This document shows, one piece after another, positions 16,416 to 26,012 of a stretch of DNA of 64,000 bases. Position 1 is the stretch's first letter. Each line of letters opens with the position of its first letter. The notes below the pieces were generated by a model. The model was not told the origin of the DNA. It saw nothing but the letters and a program-made list of their open reading frames with translations, and did no database searches. Origin of the DNA: Alistipes sp. UBA936. GTDB lineage: Bacteria > Bacteroidota > Bacteroidia > Bacteroidales > Rikenellaceae. The DNA is taken from positions 65,915-129,914 of the forward strand of contig DBDI01000003.1 of NCBI GenBank assembly GCA_002293505.1, given 5' to 3'. Position numbers and translations under genes: made by a program.

Positions 16416-17909
16416 CTACCTGTCAATGATGGTGTATGTGATTCTCACGGTGATCGGCATCTCGCTTCCGGTGCCGTTCAGGGTTGAGTTTCCGAACCCG
16501 AATCTGCCCGCCACATCGGGCCCCAGTTGCATTACGGGCGGAACTTTTCCGTCGATCAGTTGTTGTATGTACGAGGTGATTACCAACTGATAGCGAGCTG
16601 TTCCACGATAGAAATATCCGTCGTACGGCAGTTTGTATTCGCCTCCACCCGTCGAGGCGTTTTGTGCGTTCTGCATTGCTTCCAGCGAGTATTGGTAGTC
16701 GGAGATGGGGGTCACACGCGTGATGTCGCGATAGCTTCCGAGCCTTGTGACCGCGGCGTCGAGCGTCGAACGTGGCACTGATTCGCCTCCTTCGATGTAT
16801 AGACGCATCATCGCCTGATTGATCATAATGTCGTGGTCGTCACCCTCTTTGAGTGCCTGCAGCTCGCGAACAAACTCGTCGGAGAAGCGCAGGTATGTTC
16901 CCACACCACCCATCGTCTGAACGTAGACGGTCGGTTGTGTCGGGCTCGTTGGCAGGGTATCGGTGAATCCGTTGGTCACGACCTCCAGCTCTCCCAGCGT
17001 GTGTTCCGAGTAGTCGAATTCCGACATTGCGATCGAGACGCTGTTCCACTCCGTCACGGCACCCGTTCTGGCATCGGTTTCGTCCTGATCGGTGAACAGG
17101 AACGGTACGGCGAGCGTGTCATAGATCGCGGTCACATCCAGCGAGTCGTGGTTGCGCAGGTGTAGCGTCAGTCCCGAAGAAGCGAGCGAGGCTGCCCAAA
17201 CGGAACCTGCGCGCGGAGAACCGGCTGCGGGAGCGATGTATATTCCGCGAAACTCCTCCAGAAACAGGGTGTCGCTCTTATAGGTCTCCCAGTCGATGTT
17301 TACAAGGCGGTCGATGAATTGGCGTCCGGCTGCGGTTGGAAACAGGCGCGCCTGAACGCTGCGTCGTCCCGAGTGGGTAAAGTCGAAAAGTTTCTCACCT
17401 CGGTACTCCTCGATGGGGAAGTTGGCTCGGTAGAGTGAGTCTCGGGTCAGTTTGTCCTTGGTCGTGGAGATGTCGTAAACTTCGAACGACTGAACGAGCA
17501 GCGAATCGCCCCTGATGTCGTCTATGGCGAACGTTATGTTCAGCGAGTCGACAATGGGTTCGAAACCGAATCCCTCCACATCTTCACCATAAGGCAACGT
17601 AACGGGAAGAAATTGCAGTAGCGCACTGTTCGTCTGAGCGCCGAACACTCCTTCCGGATCGACCATACGACCCAGATAAGCGTGCCCCAGACGCGACGAA
17701 GGAATGCTGTCTGTTCTGAACAGATACGTCTGCACCTCGTCGGTGAACTCCCTCACCTCCACCTTCATACGTTGTCCCCCGGGCAGCAGCGTTTCGCCCA
17801 ATCGGTCGTCGACTTCGGTACAACCTACCCCGCAAAAAAACATTAACAGGCTCCCGGCTCCAAGCAGCAGCCTCCGGAAATCCCCACCCCTTTTATAGCA
17901 GTTCGTCAT
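16416..17909 (-). CDS. DUF4270 family lipoprotein
   Basis: A 497-residue secreted protein. A basic N-terminus and hydrophobic stretch lead to a lipoprotein-type cysteine at about residue 30 (GVGC, a non-canonical lipobox), followed by a mainly beta body. The pattern matches the DUF4270 family, which is restricted to Bacteroidetes and has no known function. The frame is open 35 codons further, but the ATG at 17909 gives the correct signal peptide and overlaps the upstream gene by 17 bases. The glycogen-synthase-like/DUF4270 pairing is a conserved neighbourhood in this phylum. Confidence 0.85.
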   Translation of the reverse strand: MTNCYKRGGDFRRLLLGAGSLLMFFCGVGCTEVDDRLGETLLPGGQRMKVEVREFTDEVQTYLFRTDSIPSSRLGHAYLGRMVDPEGVFGAQTNSALLQFLPVTLPYGEDVEGFGFEPIVDSLNITFAIDDIRGDSLLVQSFEVYDISTTKDKLTRDSLYRANFPIEEYRGEKLFDFTHSGRRSVQARLFPTAAGRQFIDRLVNIDWETYKSDTLFLEEFRGIYIAPAAGSPRAGSVWAASLASSGLTLHLRNHDSLDVTAIYDTLAVPFLFTDQDETDARTGAVTEWNSVSIAMSEFDYSEHTLGELEVVTNGFTDTLPTSPTQPTVYVQTMGGVGTYLRFSDEFVRELQALKEGDDHDIMINQAMMRLYIEGGESVPRSTLDAAVTRLGSYRDITRVTPISDYQYSLEAMQNAQNASTGGGEYKLPYDGYFYRGTARYQLVITSYIQQLIDGKVPPVMQLGPDVAGRFGFGNSTLNGTGSEMPITVRITYTIIDR

Positions 17910-18624
17910 AAAAAGCTTTGTAAGCATCCACATTTTCGCCACCTTCAAGCACGGGTTTACCGCTGGTGCGCGCATAATCAATCCACGTGTGGTCATCCAT
18001 TGGTTCTTCGACAACCACTGCGTCGGCGTAGTCGATAACGCTCTTTTGCAGGTTTTCGTACGCCGGATCCGTAAAAGTGAACGGCACCGGGTCGTTGTAC
18101 AGTGAGATCACGATCTTGGCACGCCGGAATACGGGGTCGTCGGCGAACACGCGACGTAGCAGCATCGCCACCACTGAAGAGAACCAGCCGTGGATATGTA
18201 CTATGTCGGGCGTCCAGCCCAGTTTTTTTGCCGTCTCCAGTACCCCTCGCGCAAAAAATATCGCTCGCTCGTCGTTGTCTTCAAAGAAGTTCCCGTCTTC
18301 ATCCGTCAGCGTTGCCTTGCGGTGGAAATAGTCGTCGTTATCAATAAAATAGACCTGCACTCGTGCGGTCGGTATCGAGGCCACCTTGATTATAAGTTGG
18401 TGGTCGTTGCCTTCGATGATTAGGTTCATACCCGACAGACGTATCACCTCGTGCAGTTGGTTTCGTCGTTCGTTGATGGTTCCCCATCGGGGCATAAAAG
18501 TACGAATCTCACCTCCCGCCTCCTGCATAGCTCCGGCAAGGAGTCGACAGCGCTCTGCCATCGTCCCCCCCGCAAGATAGGGAACTATCTCGCTGCTGAC
18601 GTATAATATCTTACTTTTACCCAA
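17893..18624 (-). CDS. Glycogen/starch synthase catalytic-domain protein (GT5 N-terminal domain only)
   Basis: A 243-residue protein matching only the N-terminal Rossmann domain of glycogen synthase (ILYVSSEIVPYLAGG at the start, DIVHIHGWFSS near 140). The C-terminal GT-B half that carries much of the donor site is absent. Short stand-alone forms of this type are common in Bacteroidales, so this is probably a normal, diverged protein, not a truncation. The start is TTG, since no in-frame ATG or GTG lies close upstream. A minus-strand -7 element (TAACTTTG, 18657 to 18650) lies about 26 bases upstream. Confidence 0.75.
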   Translation of the reverse strand: MGKSKILYVSSEIVPYLAGGTMAERCRLLAGAMQEAGGEIRTFMPRWGTINERRNQLHEVIRLSGMNLIIEGNDHQLIIKVASIPTARVQVYFIDNDDYFHRKATLTDEDGNFFEDNDERAIFFARGVLETAKKLGWTPDIVHIHGWFSSVVAMLLRRVFADDPVFRRAKIVISLYNDPVPFTFTDPAYENLQKSVIDYADAVVVEEPMDDHTWIDYARTSGKPVLEGGENVDAYKAFYDELL

Positions 18625-18649
18625 GTCTATGGTTTTTGCCCGTTCGGTG

Positions 18650-18657
18650 CAAAGTTA
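18650..18657 (-). promoter_or_regulatory. Predicted -7 element for the glycogen-synthase-like/DUF4270/topA operon
   Basis: Minus-strand TAACTTTG, an exact TAnnTTTG match, lies in the short gap between the queA stop and the TTG start at 18624. Confidence 0.5.
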
Positions 18658-18668
18658 ACGAAAATTTT

Positions 18669-19718
18669 TCACACTATCAGCATTGCGTCGCCATAAGTGC
18701 CGAAACGGTATTTTTCGTCGATTGCTGTTTGGTACGCTTTCATCACCAAATCGAACCCTCCGAACGCCGTCACCATCATCAGTTGGGTCGACATCGGGTG
18801 GTGGAAGTTCGACACGAACGCATCTGCCACACTGAACTCGTACGGATGGAAAATGAACTTGTTTGTCCATCCGTCGAACGGCTTGAGCATCCCTCCCGTC
18901 GACACCGAACTCTCGATCGTCCTCATTACGGTCGTCCCGACTGCACACACTTTTCGTCCCGCCCGCTTGGTGGTGTTCACTCTTTCGGACGCCTCCTCCG
19001 GGATCATAATCTGTTCGGAGTCCATCTTGTGTTTGGTTAGATCTTCCACATCGACCGTTCGGAAGTTGCCCAGACCGACGTGAAGCGTGATTTCGGCACG
19101 ATGTATCCCCTTTATATCCATCCTCTTGAGCAGATGCTTGCTGAAATGCAGTCCGGCCGTCGGAGCTGCCACGGCACCCTCGTGCTTTGCATATATGGTC
19201 TGATAGCGCTCTTCATCCTCTGGTTCGACCTTTTCGCGCACCCACTTGGGCAGGGGCGTTTCTCCCAGCCTGAAAAGTGTCTCCTTAAACTGCTCGTGCG
19301 TGCCGTCGAACAAGAACCTCAGCGTTCGTCCCCGCGAGGTGGTGTTGTCTATAACCTCGGCCACCAGCAGATCGTCGTCTCCGAAGTAGAGCTTGTTGCC
19401 GATTCGGATCTTGCGCGCCGGGTCGACTAACACGTCCCACAGCTTCAGGTCGTGGTTCAGTTCGCGTAGCAGGAATATCTCGATCTCGGCCCCGGTCTTT
19501 TCCTTGTTTCCATACAGGCGTGCCGGAAAGACCCTCGTGTTGTTGAACACGAACACATCGTCGGCTCCAAAGTGGTCGATTATGTCCTTAAATATCTTAT
19601 GTTCGATCTTTCCACTTTTCCTGTGGACGACCATAAGTTTGCTCTCGTCTCGGTTTTCGGTCGGATGTTTTGCCAACAGTTCTGGCGAGAAGGCGTAGGT
19701 GTATTGCGATAGTTTCAT
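18669..19718 (-). CDS. queA: tRNA preQ1(34) S-adenosylmethionine ribosyltransferase-isomerase
   Basis: A 349-residue enzyme of queuosine synthesis that transfers and isomerises the ribosyl part of SAM onto preQ1 in tRNA. Diagnostic segments are the N-terminal [20 protein letters not shown] region, [16 protein letters not shown] near 60, and APTAGLHFS near 180. The open frame begins 25 codons earlier, but the ATG at 19718 fits the family start. A -7 element (TAATTTTG, minus strand 19749 to 19742) lies 24 bases upstream, separating it from the truB cluster. Confidence 0.95.
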   Translation of the reverse strand: MKLSQYTYAFSPELLAKHPTENRDESKLMVVHRKSGKIEHKIFKDIIDHFGADDVFVFNNTRVFPARLYGNKEKTGAEIEIFLLRELNHDLKLWDVLVDPARKIRIGNKLYFGDDDLLVAEVIDNTTSRGRTLRFLFDGTHEQFKETLFRLGETPLPKWVREKVEPEDEERYQTIYAKHEGAVAAPTAGLHFSKHLLKRMDIKGIHRAEITLHVGLGNFRTVDVEDLTKHKMDSEQIMIPEEASERVNTTKRAGRKVCAVGTTVMRTIESSVSTGGMLKPFDGWTNKFIFHPYEFSVADAFVSNFHHPMSTQLMMVTAFGGFDLVMKAYQTAIDEKYRFGTYGDAMLIV

Positions 19719-19741
19719 TGTGTGGGTTAGGATGAGAAACA

Positions 19742-19749
19742 CAAAATTA
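19742..19749 (-). promoter_or_regulatory. Predicted -7 element for queA
   Basis: Minus-strand TAATTTTG, an exact match to TAnnTTTG, inside the 114-base gap between truB and queA. Confidence 0.5.
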
Positions 19750-19832
19750 CTTATACTACGTGCAACTGCCGTAAATGTTTCGTTAATCCTCAAAAATTTG
19801 TATATTTTCTGAAAGTTGTGTGTTAGAATAGG

Positions 19833-20564
19833 TCATTTCCCGTTCTCGCCGGGCAGGTTCTTACCGCCGCCCAGCTCCTTGATGATCTCTTCCATCCCCA
19901 GGGCGTCGGCGACTGTGAATTCGCCGCTCCGTGTGCGCTTCAGACCGGTCAAATGAGCTCCGCTGGCAACCGCCTCGCCTATCTCTCTCGCCAACGCGCG
20001 AATGTACGTCCCTTTGCTGCATTCGACGCGGATTTTTAGTCGCGGTGCGGCAGGTAAGTCACACTCCAGCAGTTCCATAGCATAGATGTTTATCAGCGCT
20101 TGACGCATCACCGGCTCTTCGCCCTCTCTCGCCATCTCGTAGGCTCGCTTGCCGGAGAATTTCTTGGCCGAATAGACCGGCGGGGTTTGCAGCCTCTCGC
20201 CCGTCAACTTCCTAAGAGCCAGTTCTATATCCTGCCTCGTTATGTGTTCCCACGGATATGTTTTGTCCACTTCGTGCTCCAGATCGTAGCTCGGCGTCGT
20301 GGCTCCGAGCGTGACCTCGGCGATGTACTCTTTCGTCCCGTCCATCAGTTCGTCCACCCTCTTGGTCGCCTTGCCGATGCACACGATCAGCACTCCGGTC
20401 GCCAACGGATCGAGTGTTCCCGCGTGCCCGACTTTAATTCGCTTGTAGCCAAGTCGTTCCAGCGAATATTTCACCTTTCGCACCACATCGGTGGATGTCC
20501 ACTCCAGCGGCTTGTCCACCACCAGTACGTAGCCCTCCGGAAAATTCAATTCGCGCGAAAACAT
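19833..20564 (-). CDS. truB: tRNA pseudouridine(55) synthase
   Basis: A 243-residue enzyme that makes pseudouridine 55 in the tRNA T-loop. The catalytic aspartate is in GHAGTLDPLATGVL near residue 40; the KxxPxxxSAKK-type motif (TPPVYSAKK) and CSKGTYIRALA are present. The ATG at 20564 shares its A with the uppP stop (TGATG), so translation is coupled. It is the last gene of the YfhO-ftsX-DUF3098-uppP-truB cluster. Confidence 0.95.
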   Translation of the reverse strand: MFSRELNFPEGYVLVVDKPLEWTSTDVVRKVKYSLERLGYKRIKVGHAGTLDPLATGVLIVCIGKATKRVDELMDGTKEYIAEVTLGATTPSYDLEHEVDKTYPWEHITRQDIELALRKLTGERLQTPPVYSAKKFSGKRAYEMAREGEEPVMRQALINIYAMELLECDLPAAPRLKIRVECSKGTYIRALAREIGEAVASGAHLTGLKRTRSGEFTVADALGMEEIIKELGGGKNLPGENGK

Positions 20565-21400
20565 CAGCAGAAATAGTAGATTATCGTTGCCGCCCCGACC
20601 ACTCCGCAATACGCTGCAAACCAGACGAGTTTACTTCGTTTCACCATCTCGATCATAAACCTGCACGCCGCGACACCTACTGCGAATGCCGCTGCAAAAC
20701 CCGCTACCAGAGGCAGAGCATCCGTGGCCGTAATCGCCCCGAGGTTGCCCTGCAAAGCGTCCAGCCCGACCTCGCCGACTATCGGTATTATCACCATCAG
20801 GAACGAAAATTGTGCAATCGCAGCACGCTGATTACCAAGAATTAACCCTGTTGCGATCGTGCTTCCCGACCGACTCAGACCCGGCATCGCTGCGGCGGCC
20901 TGTGCCAATCCCATAATAAACGCATCCCGAAACGATATCCCCTCGGCTTCCTTGCGGCGAGGTGTCTCACGCTCGATTCTCCGCGCCGCTCGGTCGCCCC
21001 CTGTTTCTCTCTTGCGCCCCGCAAACCACAGTAACCCCGCTGTCAGCACGAGCATCCCTCCGACGATCAACAAAATATTAGGCGACGCAAGCATCGCATT
21101 CAGCTGATCTCTAAGCAGTAAGCCGACCAGAGCAACCGGCACCGCCGAGAGCACGAGCTTCAGCGCGTACCCGGCCCGCCCCCGCAAAGTGTCCATTATG
21201 AGCGTGCCGATTTCGCGCCACAGCACCGTAATCGTGGCCAGCACCGTCGCCAAATGCAGCACGATATCGAACGTCAGGTTGTCCGCCAGCGTCACGCCGA
21301 GCACTTCTTTTGCGATTTGCAGATGTCCGCTGCTCGAAATAGGCAGGAACTCGGTGATACCCTGCACTATACCAAGTATAATGGCCTCCCAAACGCTCAT
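20564..21400 (-). CDS. uppP: Undecaprenyl-diphosphatase (BacA/UppP)
   Basis: A 278-residue multipass membrane enzyme that recycles the lipid carrier for cell-wall and polysaccharide synthesis. The two signature motifs are intact: EFLPISSSGHL near residue 18 and PGLSRSGSTIATGL in the second half. A short charged loop near 130-150 is arginine-rich. It starts within an ATGA overlap with the DUF3098 gene, so the cluster is translated as one unit. Confidence 0.95.
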   Translation of the reverse strand: MSVWEAIILGIVQGITEFLPISSSGHLQIAKEVLGVTLADNLTFDIVLHLATVLATITVLWREIGTLIMDTLRGRAGYALKLVLSAVPVALVGLLLRDQLNAMLASPNILLIVGGMLVLTAGLLWFAGRKRETGGDRAARRIERETPRRKEAEGISFRDAFIMGLAQAAAAMPGLSRSGSTIATGLILGNQRAAIAQFSFLMVIIPIVGEVGLDALQGNLGAITATDALPLVAGFAAAFAVGVAACRFMIEMVKRSKLVWFAAYCGVVGAATIIYYFC

Positions 21401-21624
21401 ATTTTCGGGGCTTGTTCCGTCTTTTTGGGCCGCCACATAATGGCGTAGATTTCGAACACAAACCCTGCGATCACGACGATCGGAGCAAGGGTTATGCGCC
21501 TGAAACTGAACATCTTGTCGCTAAACACCTCTGGGTCGCCGCTTCCGCCGCCCGCCATCAGCACAAATCCCACGATGATGATCCCTAACCCAATGAGCAT
21601 CAGCACATAATTCCGTTTTTTCAT
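21397..21624 (-). CDS. DUF3098 small membrane protein
   Basis: A 75-residue protein with two hydrophobic helices (about residues 7-25 and 45-63) and a short polar loop between them. DUF3098 is a Bacteroidetes family found almost always between ftsX and uppP, as here. No function is known; the context points to cell division or envelope synthesis. Both its start and its stop overlap neighbours by four bases (ATGA). Confidence 0.85.
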   Translation of the reverse strand: MKKRNYVLMLIGLGIIIVGFVLMAGGGSGDPEVFSDKMFSFRRITLAPIVVIAGFVFEIYAIMWRPKKTEQAPKI

Positions 21625-22475
21625 TTCCTTACAGCTTTATTTACAGCGAACGCAGTGAATATCAGCGATATAGCTACTCCTCCGACGATCATTCCCGCGA
21701 TAATTAACAGCGGCAGTCCTCCGCGCAGTAGCTCCACTTCGGGCAGGCCCTCTCGCAAGCCCGCGACCAAAATCACGAACAGAGCCGTCGCGATGAGTCC
21801 TGCCCACAGTCCGTGCGTCGCCGCCGACCCGAGCAGTGGGCTCATAATGAAACCGCGATTCGCTCCCACGAGCTTCATCGTATTGATAATCTGCTTTTTA
21901 GCCGCAATAGTCATCCGGATCGTGTTGTTGAGCAAAATCAGCGAAATCACGAATAACGCGCCTCCGAAAAGTACCAATACAAGGTTCAGTTTTCCGAGGT
22001 TCTGCCCGATTTGCTCGACCACACTCTTCTGATACACAACCTCTTGCACTCCGGATGTTTTCTCCATAGCTGCAACGAACGCCGCCACCTGATCTTTGTC
22101 TTCGGCCACTCGCGCCTCCAGGCCGACTTCGAAGCTGTCCGGCAGTGGGTTGAACTCGATAAATTCGCTGAAATCGTCGCCAGATTCGGCAACGAAGGCT
22201 TCGGCTGCCTGCTCCTTGGTCACGTAGGTTATCTGTCGCGCAACTTCCTTTACCTCAATCTGTTTGCGGACTTCGGCCGTTTGTTCCGCCGAGAGCCCGT
22301 CTTTGAGCATAACATAGATCGTGACGTTCTCCTTGAGCCGGTTCGTGACGTTCAACGCATTGAATATCAAATACGTAACCGATCCCAACAGGAACAACAC
22401 CATCGCAATGCTCACCGTTGACACCAGGTATGAATTTCGCACCTTGCGCCGTAGTCGCTTATCTTCCTGTGCCAT
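21621..22475 (-). CDS. ftsX: Cell division protein FtsX
   Basis: A 284-residue protein with the FtsX topology: one N-terminal membrane helix (about 20-42), a periplasmic domain of roughly 110 residues, then three more membrane helices. With the ATPase FtsE it controls peptidoglycan hydrolysis at division. FtsE is not in the window. It overlaps the YfhO gene by 17 bases upstream and DUF3098 by four bases downstream. Confidence 0.9.
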   Translation of the reverse strand: MAQEDKRLRRKVRNSYLVSTVSIAMVLFLLGSVTYLIFNALNVTNRLKENVTIYVMLKDGLSAEQTAEVRKQIEVKEVARQITYVTKEQAAEAFVAESGDDFSEFIEFNPLPDSFEVGLEARVAEDKDQVAAFVAAMEKTSGVQEVVYQKSVVEQIGQNLGKLNLVLVLFGGALFVISLILLNNTIRMTIAAKKQIINTMKLVGANRGFIMSPLLGSAATHGLWAGLIATALFVILVAGLREGLPEVELLRGGLPLLIIAGMIVGGVAISLIFTAFAVNKAVRK

Positions 22476-24936
22476 AGTTCTTTAATCTTCCTTTTGCTCT
22501 CAAAAACACAGCCACCGCCAGCCACAATAGAATCGCGATCGAGGCTGCCAGCGTCACTCCCTCGACTGTCGCGAAGTGTGGCGCGCGAAATCGCCACTCG
22601 ATTGTGTGCTCGCCGGCCGGAACGACCATCGCCCTCAGCAGGTAATCCGCTCTGATATAGGGTGTTTCTTTTCCGTCGATGTACGCTTTCCAGCCTTTGT
22701 CGTAGTATATCTCCGAAAACACCACCAACCCTTCGTTTTCAGACACGCTATTATATTTTAAATAATTAGGCCTATATTCAACTAAACTTATAGTTGACTC
22801 AACTATGAATTTAGTTGAATCACTAAGGCTATGGTTGTCACGCAGGTTTTGTGAAGAGAATCGCTTATCGACAACGGCTTGGTGCTTGTTGTCGATAGTG
22901 CCGAGCGCATCCAGTTCTTCGCGTGCACCGTCGACAAAAATAACGTTCTCGACAAACCACGCAGCGCCGTTCGCATCGGGATTGAGCTCAACCTGACGTT
23001 CGCCGGTCTCCGGATCAACGATGATGAAGTACTTGGTATTTAGCATATTAAGTGCTCCAAGGTCGAGCTTCGACAGGTAGCGGTCGATGACGTCCTGATA
23101 TCGGCGTAGCTTGGCACCGTGGTAACCCCCGACGGAGCGATGAAAATATGAGGTAAGCGCCTCATTGAAAGGATTTTCTGTATTCAGAACGCGAAATCCC
23201 GGCTCGGGGTCCGCCATAATAGCGCGATCCGCAGCATCAGCCGTAATCTGAACCCGCTCGCGAGTCCGAAAATCGTCGTGCGAAAGATACCTCAAATTGA
23301 CCGGCAAAAGATCCGCCAAAACTAAAATTCCGAGTGCCAGAACGAACCACCAGCGCCTGATAGTCAGCTTGTTATCCTGTGCCCGCACCCATAACCAGAC
23401 AACGCCAGCCGTCAGAGCAACGAACAGCAGAGATCGCCAACAATCGTTACGGAACATCGCCGCTCGTTCGCTCCGCATCGCATCCACAAGTCCCGGAATA
23501 CCAGCGAATTGCTCGTCCCCAAGAGCCGAAAAATCGTAAATCGCACCCCCGAAGAGCGCAAAAAGCAATGCCACGCCGCCAGTGAGTCCCAATGTCCACA
23601 AAAATCCGGATTTGAATCGGTTTTTGTCCAACTCATTATCCCACAACGCTTTCAGAACCAGTGCCGCAACGAACGGAACGGCCCACTGCAACACCACAAG
23701 GGCCATTGCCACGGTGCGAAACTTGTTGTAACCGGGCAGCACGGAGAACGATAACTGAGTGAACCACATTGCGTTACTACCCCAGGCGAGCAACAAACCG
23801 AGAGCGCTAACCACGACGACCCACCATTTTTGCCGTCCGGGCAGAACGAAGAGTCCGAGAACGAACAAGAATACAACGACCGCACCTATATAAGTAGGTC
23901 CCCCGGTGAATGGCTGGCCACCCCAGTATCCGGGAAGTTGAGTTGCTAAGGATGGATTTATACCGCTGCGTCTCAGTACGTTAGCAACCTCACCACGAGC
24001 ATCGAAGCCACCAGACGATCCGCCGCCGCGAAAATTCGGAATGAACATATTCAAGCTCTCGCCAATGCCGTAACTCCAAGCAGTAGCGTATTGTAAATCA
24101 AGTCCTTGAGAATCGGATCCGGCCTCGTTCCCTACGGCCGGAGCTACCTCGCTACCGCCGCGAATCGTTTCGGGCGAGTGCTCGAAAGTGTACCACAGGT
24201 GAGTAAAATTAGCGCCTACAGCGAGCAGTGCCGAACCGGCCAAAACAGCAGTCGCTGTGCAAAATCGCCTCCACGCTTTTTTACCTCTCTGTCTTGCAGT
24301 TACGATGAATTCCCCAAGCCAGAAAGCCAGAACGATCAGCAGGAAATAGTATGTGATTTGATGGTGTGATGCGGCGATCGTGAGCGCCCCGAAAAGCGCC
24401 GAAAGTCCACCGCCAATCAACATATTACGTCGAAAAGTCCAAAAAACAGCCCCGACGAGCATCGGTGCCCAACCCATTGCGCGCATCTTAGTGATGTGGC
24501 CGGCTTCGATGATCAGGATGTTGTAAGTCGATAACCCATAGGCGATTGCAGGCACGATAGCGACCCAAGGGTTGACCCCGACGAGCAACAACATCACCCA
24601 AAATCCGAGCATTGCCAAAAAGAGCAGCGCAGCGGGTTCGCCAACAAGATTCATCGCCCATTGTCCGGCGTTACGCAAAAACATCGCAGGATACTGAACA
24701 CTAATGAGATAGGCAGGCATACCGCCGAACATTCCGCCCGTCCATTGCGGATCCTCGTCGAAGGCGGCGCGATGCTCGGAGATGTCGCGTTTCATCCCGT
24801 CGTACATCTGTACATCAGTCTGAGACAGCGACTTACCACTGTATTGTGGCGCAAAATATGCCGTGCTGATCGCTCCGAAAAGCACAACCGCCACGACGTA
24901 TGGCAGCGCGCGCAAAAATATGTTCCGCAGGTTCAT
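22459..24936 (-). CDS. YfhO family multipass membrane protein
   Basis: An 825-residue protein with an N-terminal membrane helix, about a dozen further helices, and a soluble domain before the final helix. It matches the YfhO family of large GT-C-fold-like membrane proteins, linked in firmicutes to glycosylation of lipoteichoic acid. The acceptor in a Gram-negative Bacteroidete is unknown. It heads the YfhO-ftsX-DUF3098-uppP-truB cluster. Its promoter is one half of a divergent palindrome (24942-24972), and the -7 element ends seven bases before the ATG. Confidence 0.85.
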   Translation of the reverse strand: MNLRNIFLRALPYVVAVVLFGAISTAYFAPQYSGKSLSQTDVQMYDGMKRDISEHRAAFDEDPQWTGGMFGGMPAYLISVQYPAMFLRNAGQWAMNLVGEPAALLFLAMLGFWVMLLLVGVNPWVAIVPAIAYGLSTYNILIIEAGHITKMRAMGWAPMLVGAVFWTFRRNMLIGGGLSALFGALTIAASHHQITYYFLLIVLAFWLGEFIVTARQRGKKAWRRFCTATAVLAGSALLAVGANFTHLWYTFEHSPETIRGGSEVAPAVGNEAGSDSQGLDLQYATAWSYGIGESLNMFIPNFRGGGSSGGFDARGEVANVLRRSGINPSLATQLPGYWGGQPFTGGPTYIGAVVVFLFVLGLFVLPGRQKWWVVVVSALGLLLAWGSNAMWFTQLSFSVLPGYNKFRTVAMALVVLQWAVPFVAALVLKALWDNELDKNRFKSGFLWTLGLTGGVALLFALFGGAIYDFSALGDEQFAGIPGLVDAMRSERAAMFRNDCWRSLLFVALTAGVVWLWVRAQDNKLTIRRWWFVLALGILVLADLLPVNLRYLSHDDFRTRERVQITADAADRAIMADPEPGFRVLNTENPFNEALTSYFHRSVGGYHGAKLRRYQDVIDRYLSKLDLGALNMLNTKYFIIVDPETGERQVELNPDANGAAWFVENVIFVDGAREELDALGTIDNKHQAVVDKRFSSQNLRDNHSLSDSTKFIVESTISLVEYRPNYLKYNSVSENEGLVVFSEIYYDKGWKAYIDGKETPYIRADYLLRAMVVPAGEHTIEWRFRAPHFATVEGVTLAASIAILLWLAVAVFLRAKGRLKNYGTGR

Positions 24937-24941
24937 CGTGC

Positions 24942-24972
24942 CGCAAAGATAGTGAATTTTACTATCTTTGCG
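24942..24972. promoter_or_regulatory. Palindromic divergent promoter (YfhO cluster / prenyl synthase)
   Basis: A perfect 12-base inverted repeat (arms 24942-24953 and 24961-24972) with a seven-base centre. Each arm contains an exact -7 element TATCTTTG facing outward: minus strand 24951 to 24944, plus strand 24963-24970. The ATG codons lie seven and nine bases beyond, so both messages should have nearly no leader. The symmetry could also make it an operator. Confidence 0.65.
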
Positions 24973-24979
24973 CGTGCCT

Positions 24980-25969
24980 ATGAGTATTGTCGACGAAATA
25001 CGACGCCCGATTGAGTCAAAAATAGCTGAATACGAGGACTTTATGGCGAAGCAGATGCGCTCGCCCGACCCGCTTGTCAGCGGGATTCTCGACTACATTT
25101 TGCAAAATGGAGGCAAGGGAATACGGCCGATGATGGTGTTGCTCTCGGCGGCGATGCAAAAGCCTGATAATAAGGATAATATAGGCCTGCGTACTTACCT
25201 CGGGGCGATGCTTGTGGAGATGATGCACACGGCCTCGCTGGTGCACGACGATGTGATCGATGAGAGTGATATGCGTCGCGGAAAGCCCTCTGTGAGAGCA
25301 CGTTGGGGGTCGCGCAGCGCGGTGATTGCGGGCGACCTCATCTTGGCAAAGAGCATTACGGTCGGTCTGGACAGCGGGCAGTTCGACATTGTGGACTATG
25401 TGACGCGCGCGATGAGCACTCTTTGCGAGGGTGAACTCATTCAGAGTCAGCAAAGTAACCGTCTTGAGATGACGCGTGAAATTTACCTCGACATCATTCG
25501 GAAAAAGACGGCCGCATTGTTTGGCGTAAGTGCCGGGGTGGGAGCGTTGTCTGTCGGCGCACCTTGTTCGCAAGTGTCTGTTATGCAGGAGTTTGGCGAA
25601 CTTGTCGGTATCGCTTTCCAGATTCAGGACGACATCCTTGATTACGATACTGCCGGGGAGACAGGCAAACCGGCGTGTAACGATCTGGCAGAAAAGAAGA
25701 TAACCTTGCCTTTACTGGTTGTTATCGAGCGTTCGTCCGAAGCGCGTCGCAAGGATCTTTTGGCTCGTCTGGCTACCGCGGATACAGATTCACAATCAAT
25801 TGAATATCTGCATGATGTCGTGGTTTCGGAAGGCGGCCTTGCAGAAGCGACACGGATTATGCAAGCGTATGTGGCTCGTGCTCAAGGACTTCTTGAACCA
25901 TTCCCGCCCAGCCCATACCACACGGCATTGCTGCTACTGACCAGCTATGCGGCGGACAGAAAAAAATAA
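24980..25969 (+). CDS. Polyprenyl diphosphate synthase (trans-isoprenyl type)
   Basis: A 329-residue all-helical prenyltransferase that adds isopentenyl diphosphate units to an allylic primer. The first aspartate-rich motif is in HDDVIDESDMRRG near residues 80-92; the second is in QIQDDILDYD near 210-219. The length fits a long-chain (octaprenyl/solanesyl, menaquinone side chain) enzyme, though the product length cannot be fixed by eye. Upstream TTG and GTG codons are in frame, but the ATG at 24980 is chosen because the promoter overlaps the others. Confidence 0.92.
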   Translation: MSIVDEIRRPIESKIAEYEDFMAKQMRSPDPLVSGILDYILQNGGKGIRPMMVLLSAAMQKPDNKDNIGLRTYLGAMLVEMMHTASLVHDDVIDESDMRRGKPSVRARWGSRSAVIAGDLILAKSITVGLDSGQFDIVDYVTRAMSTLCEGELIQSQQSNRLEMTREIYLDIIRKKTAALFGVSAGVGALSVGAPCSQVSVMQEFGELVGIAFQIQDDILDYDTAGETGKPACNDLAEKKITLPLLVVIERSSEARRKDLLARLATADTDSQSIEYLHDVVVSEGGLAEATRIMQAYVARAQGLLEPFPPSPYHTALLLLTSYAADRKK

Positions 25970-25993
25970 GCCCCGACGCGATCGTCGAGGCTT
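25968..25993. terminator. Hairpin between converging prenyl-synthase and DUF1080 genes
   Basis: An 11-pair stem with one mismatch and a CGAT loop starts at the second base of the prenyl-synthase stop codon. It begins AAGCC and ends GGCTT. There is no long T-run, so it may act as a weak bidirectional terminator. Confidence 0.5.
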
Positions 25994-26012
25994 AAATCGC
26001 TAATTGACAATC

